Below, piece by piece: positions 55,590-64,000 of a stretch of 64,000 bases of DNA; position 1 is the stretch's first letter; each line of letters starts with the position of its first letter. A model generated the notes under the pieces. The model saw only the letters and a program-made list of their open reading frames with translations, was not told where the DNA came from and ran no database searches. The translations under genes and the position numbers were made by a program. Source of the stretch: Nannobrachium achirus (Eukaryota > Chordata > Actinopteri > Myctophiformes > Myctophidae); NCBI GenBank assembly GCA_963921795.1, contig OY997653.1, forward strand, positions 28,368,994-28,432,993, in the 5' to 3' direction.

Positions 55590-56347
55590 CAGAATTATGC
55601 AGAATGTCCCATTTCACAAGTTTTCAAATTTGAAAATAGCAGATCTACAAGCTCACAATGCGTCGCATCGCAACGCATCGTGAGCTTAATTGTAGATCGG
55701 CTATTTCAAATGGCCGAAATATAGGTCTACTGTATATAGGGTTGAAGTGGTTACGTTAATGTATGTTTTGTAATAATAATCACAATCTACAAAGTAACTA
55801 CCGGTATATAAATAGTTGTAGTGGAGTAAAAAGTAGAATATTTGCCTCTAAGATGTAGTGGAGTTGAAATAAAAGTTTAAAGTAAACTAAAAGTACCTCA
55901 AAAATTGTACTTAAACGAGGACTTTTCAACCTGTCTTCATATAATTGGTCCTCTCTAATGTTCATGATAAAATAGCACAATTTCTTTCTACTCAGTCTGG
56001 GTATCATAGGAGAGCTGTGGGCAGGTCAAATCCATCCACCAGTTACATCATCGTTTGACAGATTTTTTTTTTAAAACAATGGCTTCCTCTTAACATTGCA
56101 ACTTTTCAGGAATATAAAGCCTGCAGTTTCTATTAGCTTAGATTCTCCATTGATGATGTCACTGGTGGATGGATTTGACCCGCCCACAGCTCTCCTATGA
56201 GACCCAGACTGAGTAGATTTTTTTTGTTGCTATTTTATCATGAACATTAGTGAGGACCTATTACTGAAGACAGGTTGAAAAGTGGTGAAGTCGTCCTTTA
56301 AGTACTGTACGTACTTGAGTACATTTATTTAGTTACTTTACACCAGA
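55590..56347. mobile_element. hAT-type AGTAAATGTACTT element, truncated copy R3, with nested TTAA element
   Basis: Left end missing. It has ATTATGCAGAATGTCCCATT, a shared-stem hairpin (55632-55712), AAAGTACCTCAAAAATTGTAC and, after the nested element, ACTTGAGTACATTTATTTAG up to CACCAGAG. The nested TTAA element is at 55911-56301. Confidence 0.8.
55911..56301. mobile_element. TTAA-flanked fold-back element, family Y, copy Y2
   Basis: TTAA at 55911-55914 and 56298-56301. Arms with ACTTTTCAACCTGTCTTCAT, CTCTAATGTTCATGAT and CATAGGAGAGCTGTGGGC, inverted on the right. Inserted in GTAC-TTAA-GTAC of the R3 element. Confidence 0.9.
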
Positions 56348-56719
56348 GCCTGCTACACAGACCCTTCATTTCTTTCTTTTTTTTTTTTTCAGTTTCAAAC
56401 AGATCGTTCCATGACAGAATATTCACACATTACTGACCTCTCTCTCTGCCAACGCCTGCCACCTGTGAGCTGTGTCCTGCTGTACGAGCAGTGTGTGGCC
56501 ACCTACATTCCCCTCCCCACCTGCCTGTGCCCAGCACCTCAGCCACATGTGAGGTGAACCGAACAGGTAACATCTTTGAAATGGTAAGAAGCTCTGTTTA
56601 TATAGTGCAGCACAGATGAAAGGCAGCTGCGAGAGGCTATGCAAGGCCGACGGGAGTCATGTGTGCATGTGTGTATGTGAGGGGGGTGGAGGAGTGGGGT
56701 TTGAAGGTATAACGACAGA

Positions 56720-57250
56720 GAGATAGATAGATTTTTATTAAGGTGTCCTGCACCAAATGATGCCCAGCCCGCACGGGCTTAAAAGACACTCACAGAAATA
56801 AAAACATACATACATACACCAAGATACACCACAAACAAAAACGTATTGATTGTCCATACAATATATATTGGATATAATGTTCTCCAACGCAACTGCCATG
56901 CCTTCTCTATGAATTTTGCTAGAACAAAAACTTCCTTATTGAACAACCAGCATAACATAGAACATTCAGACATCCAAAACAAATCTGGATTTTTGGCTTG
57001 AATTTTTTCGAATACAGAGTTTCTTAAGACATGGTACAGTGGACAGTGAAAAACAAAATGAAACTCAGCCATCCTCCACAACTCCCAAATCACAGAGAAC
57101 ACACAAACGCTGCTCCTCAGGAATACCAGTATACCTCTCAACTGCCAGAGGTAATGTGCCAGTTCTCAACTGGGCACAGAGGGACCGATGTCCTAAACAT
57201 AAGATTCCGTGATATAATCATCTTTAAATTGGATATCATTTCTTAATTTT
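56720..57250 (-). pseudogene. LINE 3' end with reverse-transcriptase C-terminal fragment
   Basis: In reverse, the frame from 57141 gives AEFHFVFHCPLYHVLR, then FWMSECSMLCWLF and a lysine/tryptophan-rich end. This is the ExHFxFxCPLYxxLR C-terminal motif of LINE ORF2 proteins in fish. It is followed by the 3' UTR and a GATAGATAGA tail at 56721-56734 in the genome orientation. Endonuclease and catalytic reverse-transcriptase domains are absent, so this is a 5'-truncated copy. Confidence 0.7.
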
Positions 57251-57733
57251 GCTTTTTCACAAGTGTCATGACAAGTGACAAAAGGATATGAAACGAGGGG
57301 AGCGAGTTTATTCATCAATTAAGGTACACTAACCCAATGCACCCCTATGTTTACCCGAGAGAAAGAGCCACGGTGGGATTTGTTATCTCTCTGCCTCTCT
57401 TCCTCATGTGCTCTTTTGCTAGACAAATATGAAAAACAAACTACAAAGGTAAGCTCAGTAGAGCGTAAGAGTCTTTGAGGAGACATGCCCAACGACGAGC
57501 AACGCAAGACTCGTCTCGAACACCTTTATTCTGAAGTCAGCAGAGTGGAAGTGAAATTGTCTGACTTGACGTGGGTTTCGTGGATTATAAGCTGGTTTGA
57601 CTGAGCACCTGTCACAAGCTTTGACAAATGAACCTTTACCACACGCGGAAGGCTGCCTGCTGGATGCTTGATAGCTGTCAGTTTCACATCAGTCAGTGGC
57701 GTAGTGCTGGGTGTGAGGGACCAGCACCGGCCT

Positions 57734-57789
57734 GCACGCGCGCGCACGCACGCACGCGCACACGCACGCGCGCGCACGCACGCACGCGC

Positions 57790-57878
<89 letters not shown>
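57734..57878. repeat. (CGCA)n(CA)n microsatellite
   Basis: CGCACG units with GCGCGC patches (alternating purine-pyrimidine) followed by a pure CA run of about 85 bp. Confidence 0.97.
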
Positions 57879-57879
<1 letters not shown>

Positions 57880-59288
57880 CTGCTGGCAGGTAGACACTCA
57901 AAGGAGACATTTTAAATGTATACAGTTAGCTCCAATTTTTGTTAATAAAATAATTACCAAGGTCCGGACCTCGCTCTGTGACCTCATAGCTGATGGCTAC
58001 GGATAATGATCTATTTATGTTCTCCTGGCTCTTCCCTGCTGGGTCTGTGGCTTGCTTTGCATTTAAATCAAAGTCCTTGACTCCTATAGGTGACGTTGCA
58101 CCATTGAGCCATGTTTGTCTCTCTCTGCTGGTGTTGTGTGTGTATAGCCCTGAGCCCAGGTATACAGCACAGTATTATATGGGCATCACTTCCTTGTCAG
58201 TCAATCATTTCATTTGAGTGGTCAATACTAATATGGGAACACAACCTGAAATGGTCACATTAGTCTGCCTTCTTACCCTGTAAGATCTCCCTCCACAAAG
58301 CTGATTCAAATGAATGATCAATGGCTCTTGTCACTTTCTCTTAGCAGTAGCCTGTAACTCCTGTCCTGTGTTTCATGCTTACTGGCTGCTGTTGCTGCTG
58401 AGACATCTGAATCTCTGCATGGTATGGGGATGCAATGGTGCTTAAGTGACTTGAATCAGCGCTTCATAATAAGTATTGATCATTCATTTGATGTGTGGAG
58501 GGAGGTTTTGTAGGGTACAGTACAAAAACAATTACAGTTGGTTGCTACTCATGCTGGCGGATTTCAGGCAGTTCTTTTTTTATCTCTCGCACATGTCACT
58601 TTGTTCTCTTGTTTGAGGCATTTAGGTACATGCAATGAAGTTTCAAATTCAGCCATGGGATGGTGCTTCTTGGAGTGAGCAAAATGGGGCATAGACACCC
58701 ACACACACAAATAGATTCATTGCACAACATGTCGATTGTGTATGCCTCACGCAAGAAATGTATTTATCCACAGTCTGTCTGGAATGTACTGTGAATATAG
58801 GCTACGATACCGTATAATACACCATTACAATAGGCTTACTACATCAAATGTTTTGATAAAGAGCTGTTTTTGAGCATCATAGCGCGAGCAAGTGGCCATG
58901 CCGAACAGCCAATGGCCTCACGCAACGACTAGCATGCCTATGTTGGCAAGCCTTGCAAGCAGCAAACGGGAGACTATGCTGTCTGCAAACAGTTACGCTA
59001 GAACTGTCTGCTAATGGCTAACAGAAAACAAACAAAACAAATGCAAAATCAGACTCCGACTAACACGACTCCCTTCGAAACTCGGAACATTTATTCAAAC
59101 ATGATTCAGAATAGAGAGACATGTTCAAGACAAGTTGGATACTAAACTTGTTGGAAAAAGAGAACCGTATATATTTCTTAAAATCACTTTTAAAAAACAT
59201 TTTTTTAAAGTGTGCAGTGCCTTTTATGAGTTGATTTCATTATGCATCCCGCAAAGCTTGGCCAATGAGCCAAGTGTGGGACTGACGG
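57879..59288. other. Intergenic sequence, no gene identified
   Basis: Low repeat content compared with the rest. No exon with domain evidence is seen. It may contain regulatory sequence, which cannot be judged from one genome. Confidence 0.4.
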
Positions 59289-59440
59289 ATTTGGAGATGA
59301 GCATGCTGACATCACTGATACTAAACAGTGCCGCCACCATGGTAACAGCCGCATGCTGAAACAATGCCCATATTTGGAGATGAGCGTGCTGACATCACTG
59401 ATAATAAACAGTGTCGCCACCATGGCGTCTGTCTGCATGC
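59289..59440 (+). repeat. Tandem duplication, unit about 83 bp
   Basis: TTTGGAGATGAGC(A/G)TGCTGA, then CATCACTGATA and CGCCACCATGG appear at 59290 and again at 59373 at an offset of 83 bp, with scattered differences and a less similar end. Confidence 0.85.
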
Positions 59441-60310
59441 TGATGTCATAGTACTGATCACAGACTGATACAACGGGTATGGCACAACTGGACGTCAATG
59501 GTGACTGTTCTGCCCAACGAGTACAAAGATAGCATGACCTCTAGGGCAGCAGCAGTGAAGCAGTGATTTCAGACTGTATTCTTATATAATTTTTTTGCAG
59601 TTTTTGCTATCCGGTCATCTACCGGTGCGCCCTACATAATAGCCACCCAGTAGCCTACAAACTCCCAAACCAAAATAGATAGTTGTAGGGCTTAGACAGT
59701 ATTAGGCTGGACAAATTAAAGGATGGCCCTAGACTAGTAAACAGAGAAGGCAAACTAGGGAAAACAACACAAGAAAATGCCTTAAGTGAGAAATAGCAAG
59801 TAAGTCTGTGAGGAAAGAATATGAATAATGTATTAGCGCATAGAAATCATACAGAGATGAGAACAAATAGCACTCTAGAGTTTGCCTTAACCCGGGAATG
59901 ATACAACGCACACATGTCTGCATTGGCATCTGTACACATGATCCCACAGCCTGCACCCGGCCACACACCCTCAACAAGTGGAGGAAAAATCTCTCCCCCG
60001 ATGTGCTTGACAGTAATGAGTTCGAGGGCAGTGATTTTGAAGAGCAGAAAAGCCAGGGAGCAACAAGGCATGATTTGACAAGCGGAGCTTGTCAAGACAC
60101 CATCATTGGGGACCGAGTCGTTATGTCACCAAGGAGTAATCTGGCTGCCACAAAGGACAATTGGACTTTTGCCAAACAAGGGGTCAGTGGCAGATGTCTT
60201 TAGATGGGGGGCAGGGCTGTAGCCATGGAACTAGCGAGCTGCAAGCAGGGACATGCTGGGCCCCTGATTCAGCCCGGGAAAAAGAGTTGGAGAGGCCCTC
60301 ATTGCGCGCT

Positions 60311-60470
60311 ATTCATGGGTTGCATTTGTAGTCCTAAACGGCCATGTTGAGGACCAACACAGGTGTTTCTATTTGTCTGATTGGCACAGAACCAATGTTC
60401 TATGCCAATCAGAACACCTGTGTTGGTCCTCAACATGGCCGTTGTAGGACTACAAATGCAACCCATGAAT
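60311..60470. mobile_element. Fold-back element, family W, copy 2
   Basis: ATTCATGGGTTGCATTTGTA at the left and the inverse TACAAATGCAACCCATGAAT at the right. Arms of nearly 80 bp with few mismatches, loop about 10 bp. No target duplication is clear. The same family is nested in V3. Confidence 0.85.
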
Positions 60471-60521
60471 AGAGAGATTTGTGACAAAGTGACAAGCCAG
60501 TGGGCCAATTACATGAGTTAT

Positions 60522-60741
60522 ATTTCGTTGTTGTCGGGTGGAAACCTTGTATGTCCAAAACCGTTTGTTTTGTATTTATCACTAGTGAAAACAGCCGATC
60601 AACGGCGTTGTGTGCTTGTAGATCTGCTGTTTTCACTACTTTTTTGCGACGGCCTTGTATGATGAAGCAGAGCTTTACTTTGCGAAAGAATTTACAAATT
60701 TGAAACTTGGAGATACAAGATTTCTGCCCAACAGCGACGAT
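60522..60741 (+). mobile_element. Family Q miniature element, shortened copy Q11
   Basis: TTCGTTGTTGTCGGGTGGAAA to CTGCCCAACAGCGACGA. Hairpin (60588-60640) with most of one arm removed: GAAAACAGCCGATC joins directly to AACGGCGTTGTGTGCTTG. Confidence 0.75.
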
Positions 60742-60745
60742 TTAC

Positions 60746-60889
60746 TTTGTTGGCCGCCCAGCCCCCAAAATGGAACAAAGGCTGACATTTTATTTTAATT
60801 TTTGCCCTAATGGCTGGCCTGGACCGGCCAGGCATGAACCGGCCGTTCGGGAGTTGTCCTGCTTTTCCCAATAGCCAGCACGTCCCTGG
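60746..60889 (-). mobile_element. hAT-type end fragment (CAGGGACGTGC)
   Basis: Ends CCAGCACGTCCCTG. AGGCTGACATTTTATTTTAA inside resembles the GGGGCTGACATTTTTAAAAG of family T. It directly adjoins Q11. Confidence 0.5.
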
Positions 60890-61165
60890 CTGCAAGCTAC
60901 ACAGACAGCCACCGACATGCTAACCTAATTTATTCCGGCTCCTCTCTCTGAGGATCCCCGAGGATCCAGCTCAAGTTCTGAGCAAGAGCAAATTTAGGAC
61001 GGGCCAGAAGAGACTGTAATGCTGGTGGTGACCGCAGGGGCTCCTGCAGCTGATGTCATGTCACAATGAGTGCACAAAGGTAAAGTATATTCCAAGAACT
61101 CGGAACACTAAACCATAATTGCATAAAAGTAAGGGAGAAAAGAAATGGGGCATTATGGTCTAGTC

Positions 61166-61580
61166 CAGTGGTTCTGAACCTTTTCAGGCCGCGACCTCCA
61201 AAATAATCATATTTTAACTGTGGGGACCCCCCCCCCCCCCCCCCCACCCCACCCTGACGAGCACTAAGAGTTGAGGCATTACATTTTGTATAACATGGTT
61301 CTATTGTGAAAATAATGAGCATGTATATCGGCTATTTTCACAATTTCTGCCTCTAATATTTGCCAATTTGGCCAATGTTTAATTTGTCATTTTAGAGGTA
61401 TTAAAAAATCCTTAAATTGTCACTTTAGAAATGTGCAGATACACTTAAAGGTTTATATTGGTTTGTTTACTGTTGAGTGAGAAAACATAATGTTGCACAA
61501 TAAGTTAATCAGCTGGGGACCCCCTAAAATAATTTGGGGACTCCCCTGGGGGTCCCAACCCACAGGTTGAGAACCACTTG
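61166..61580. mobile_element. hAT-type element, CAGTGGTTCT family, with half hairpin
   Basis: Starts CAGTGGTTCTGAACCTTTTC and ends GGTTGAGAACCACTTG, inverted. GGGGACCCCC and CTGGGGACCCCC-like motifs lie inside, plus a C run at 61229-61246. ATGTATATCGGCTATTTTCAC (61321-61341) is one arm of the shared hairpin. Confidence 0.7.
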
Positions 61581-62036
61581 TTCTCTGCTTGGCCAGCAAT
61601 AAACTTGACAACATAGCCAGAAGCAAGCACTGGTGATGGAGCCATGCATGTGGGTTGGTATACAGTATATGGTCATGACCTGTGGGAATCCTCAATATTT
61701 CACACCGCTCATTCTTCATTCACTTTGACTCAGAGCAAGGAATGAACCTACTGATCCTATCCATCATCAAAACTTGCTCAGCCAATCACGTCAGTCTTTT
61801 TTCTTTTTTTTTTCTTTTACATCCTTGAGTCTAACCTGCACTGATTGGCTTATGAAAGACCTCATCAAGGGAATTACCTTTAATGTCATGCCGGTGCGTC
61901 TGTGAATTCGGAATTACTTTCAAACGACGATTAAAACGAGACCGGGTTTTTCTTTCTATGGCTCCTTGATTTCAAGTATAGCTATAGCGGTATGTGCAGT
62001 CACACTGGCTGGACGTGCCTCTGAAAGCTAATGAGA

Positions 62037-62194
62037 CAGACGCGTCAATTGGGTATGGCAAGCTATGGCAACTGCCATACTTACAGGGGGGGGAAATGTA
62101 CTTCATAAAATAATTTCATAGTGCCTGTTGAGGCGCTTGTGCAAGACACCAGTCATGTTGCCATACCTTAGCGTTTGCTGAACTGACGCCACTG
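62037..62194 (+). mobile_element. hAT-type element, family V, short copy V4
   Basis: Begins CAGACGCGTCAATTGGG and ends CTGAACTGACGCCACTG. TAATGAGA lies just before (62029-62036) and 3 bp after (62198-62205), a likely target duplication. Internally deleted to 158 bp; only the right arm GTTGCCATACCTTAGC of the hairpin remains. Confidence 0.85.
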
Positions 62195-62302
62195 TAATAA
62201 TGAGACGGCGCAGTCTCATCCACTGGGAGGGAAGGAAGGGCCACGGATTCAAACCTTCACGGGTGTCGCCTACCGTCATTATATGCCACAGAACGTAACC
62301 CT

Positions 62303-62322
62303 CTCCCTCTCTCTCTCTCTAG

Positions 62323-62399
<77 letters not shown>

Positions 62400-62432
62400 C
62401 CCTCCTCCTCCTCTCTCTCTCTCTCTCTCTCT
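62303..62432. repeat. (CT)n microsatellite
   Basis: A long CT run with a CCTCCTCCTCCTC interruption. An A run follows at 62451-62471. Confidence 0.97.
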
Positions 62433-62610
62433 GGAAACTGTTGCTCTATACAAAAAAAAAAAAAAAAAAAATCGCTTGAAGAGAGAGAAATGGAAGAGAG
62501 AGTGGGGCAAGGGGAGGAAGGGCATTACAGTATGGGCTGTGCGAAACAGACGCTCTCCCCTTCTCTACATAAGTAAATTGACCATAAATTCAATTCAATT
62601 CCCTGGTGGT

Positions 62611-62614
<4 letters not shown>

Positions 62615-62678
<64 letters not shown>

Positions 62679-62741
62679 CCGGGAAAGAGGCAGGGAGCGA
62701 GCAGTCAAGCGAGGGGGTGAGAGAGCGAGAACGAGCGGGGG

Positions 62742-62791
<50 letters not shown>
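62615..62791. repeat. (GA)n tracts
   Basis: GA runs at 62617-62676 and 62746-62791 separated by GC-richer sequence. With the CT run at 62303-62432 they form inverted polypurine/polypyrimidine arms about 200 bp apart. Confidence 0.95.
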
Positions 62792-62794
<3 letters not shown>

Positions 62795-62799
62795 AAAGA

Positions 62800-63080
62800 A
62801 CGAGAGAGGAGTGAGGAGAGGTGGCGAGGATGTCTGTTCGTGAAAGAAGCAAATAGCGAAGAAACCCCAATTACACACCGGGCAAAAAGCAGAGGAGAGC
62901 TATATTCTAGCCCGTAGGGTACCATACCGCGAGACTGTTGAGCCTCGTCAATTTTATTTATAGGTCTTGCATTCTAATTTATTTTTCCTTATTTCTTTTT
63001 TTTCCCTCTCTCTCTCTCTGCTGTGTTCGACCGGTGGCTGCGATGGGATTTTCTTTAACGTAAAACTTACGGCAACATCA
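62800..63080 (+). promoter_or_regulatory. Putative promoter / 5'-UTR region of a gene running off the right side
   Basis: CpG-bearing sequence free of repeats follows the GA tracts (CGCGAG, CGACCGG, TTTAACGTAAAACTTACGG). TATTTATAGG at about 62955 is TATA-like and lies next to short CT tracts. It is followed by the exon-like segment ending at a splice donor. This is inference from composition and position only. Confidence 0.4.
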
Positions 63081-63234
63081 TCATCATCATCATCATCATC
63101 AGCGGGACTGTGGCTGCGTTTCGGTGGCCCCTACACTACAGCGGATTATTACAAAGCGTCTCCAGTCCGGAGCTCTGCTCTGCTCTGAGGAATAGAGGAT
63201 TTCAGCACCCTGGACAGCGGCGGAGCCCCTGGAG
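63081..63234 (+). other. Possible non-coding first exon, splice donor at 63234/63235
   Basis: A (CAT)n run, then GC-rich sequence with CAGCGGCGGAGCCCCTGGAG directly before GTAAGC, a strong donor consensus (GAG/GTAAGC). There is no long frame from an ATG, so it would be 5' UTR. The downstream 760 bp looks like intron. I cannot name the gene. Confidence 0.4.
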
Positions 63235-64000
63235 GTAAGCAGCGAAACCAGCCTGTTCCTCTTATGGGCAAACCTGCCTTCTAACCGAATATTCTCCAGT
63301 CGACACAATCCATCTGCGATGTATTATAGCACACAGAACAATCCCAAGTGTTCATTTAACTCAGTGTAGCCTACAAATGTAACAAAATACATCCGTTAGG
63401 TCACTCTCGGAGTTCCACATTTGGATAAATACACAGGGGATTGTCTGTGTGTAGGCTACTACAGACTTACGGTTTTATGCAAGCTTCTAAAGAATTAATA
63501 AGGGAATAAAGCTCTGGCATCGGGCATGGCTTCACACTGATGGTAATTGGGTTTAGTCGAGGTCATCGAGGTGGTTTGTATTTTATCAAGGATGGCTGCA
63601 CTGTTTTCCATAGCTGGCTTTCAATCACAGTATAAGGCTACCTCCTTTTCATCGGATGATGCGTGACGAAGTTTTATCGGGTAGCTAATACTCGGATCGA
63701 AAAAGGATCCATAGTAGGCCTATTATACACGTCTACTAGGCTGGGTGGATGTGTGGATGTGAGTTTGTAACTCTTATTATTATCGCAGCTTTGTATCTAA
63801 TGTTGGCTACAGGCAGGGGAAGCCTGTTAGTAGTACCAGTCCTATGGTTGGTGTGGTGTCGTTAGTTAGACGGTTGATTGGGTTGCAGTATAATAGCCTA
63901 CTGTATTAGCCCCAGAGGGAATAGACGATGAGCCTCAGTGGGGGGAAAAAGGAAACCCTCTCTCGTCCATTTATTTAAAGGCAGCTATTTATTCTGAAGA
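63235..64000. other. Possible intron 1, otherwise unassigned
   Basis: No repeat family or coding exon is recognised in the last 760 bp. Confidence 0.35.

Noticed and set aside
56779-57141. Host membrane protein gene (hydrophobic 120-codon frame)
   Set aside because: The HFxFHCPLYxxLR motif and the GATA-type tail nearby mark it as the 3' end of a LINE.
59898-60203. 101-codon frame with an acidic stretch
   Set aside because: No domain, splice signals or neighbouring exon can be supported; likely chance.

Overview
The window looks like bony-fish (teleost) nuclear DNA. This is judged from repeat types I recognise as teleost-like: a Tc1-type transposase relic, LINE 3' tails with the AATAAAG-plus-tetranucleotide ending, a tRNA-derived SINE, hAT miniature elements of the AGTAAATGTACTT kind, and many long CA/TG and GA/CT microsatellites. 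I cannot name the species. I find no confident protein-coding gene. Almost every long open frame is a translated microsatellite or lies in a repeat. The best sign of a host gene is at the right end (about 62.8-63.24 kb): a CpG-bearing promoter-like stretch behind long GA/CT tracts, then a possible non-coding first exon with a consensus splice donor at 63234/63235. The rest of the window would be its upstream intergenic DNA.

The content is dominated by non-autonomous DNA transposons, many with target-site duplications (TSDs) that can be read directly. hAT-type elements (ends CAGGGG..., 8-bp TSDs) include a double-hairpin family (family P: 1176-1950, 20916-21409, 24182-25498, 43713-44217, 54642-55123 and truncated copies), a family V (20175, 35096, 46078, 62037), composite elements at 13302-13863 and 36000-36546, a hAT at 47526-48005, and AGTAAATGTACTT-type elements at 540, 22317 and 55590. 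Miniature elements flanked by TTAA lie at 8742, 11340, 19354, 22766, 33668, 48634 and 55911. A TA-flanked miniature element (family Q) occurs about ten times. Several are nested: hAT in hAT, hAT in SINE, Q in two different hAT hosts, TTAA elements inside hAT elements.

The standout pattern is a hairpin (roughly 60-80 bp, stem core AGATCTACAAGC...GCTTGTAGATC, variable top) found at about 35 places in 64 kb. It sits inside at least six otherwise unrelated element families that use different target sites (8-bp hAT, TA, TTAA). In one TTAA family two copies lack it and one copy carries it within a 182-bp insertion, which gives an empty-site/filled-site comparison. Some copies show matched changes on both arms of the stem. 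I propose it as a mobile or recurrently captured palindromic module, and it is the main candidate here for something undescribed.

I recognise no retrovirus, LTR element, Polinton, CRISPR array, rRNA or tRNA gene.
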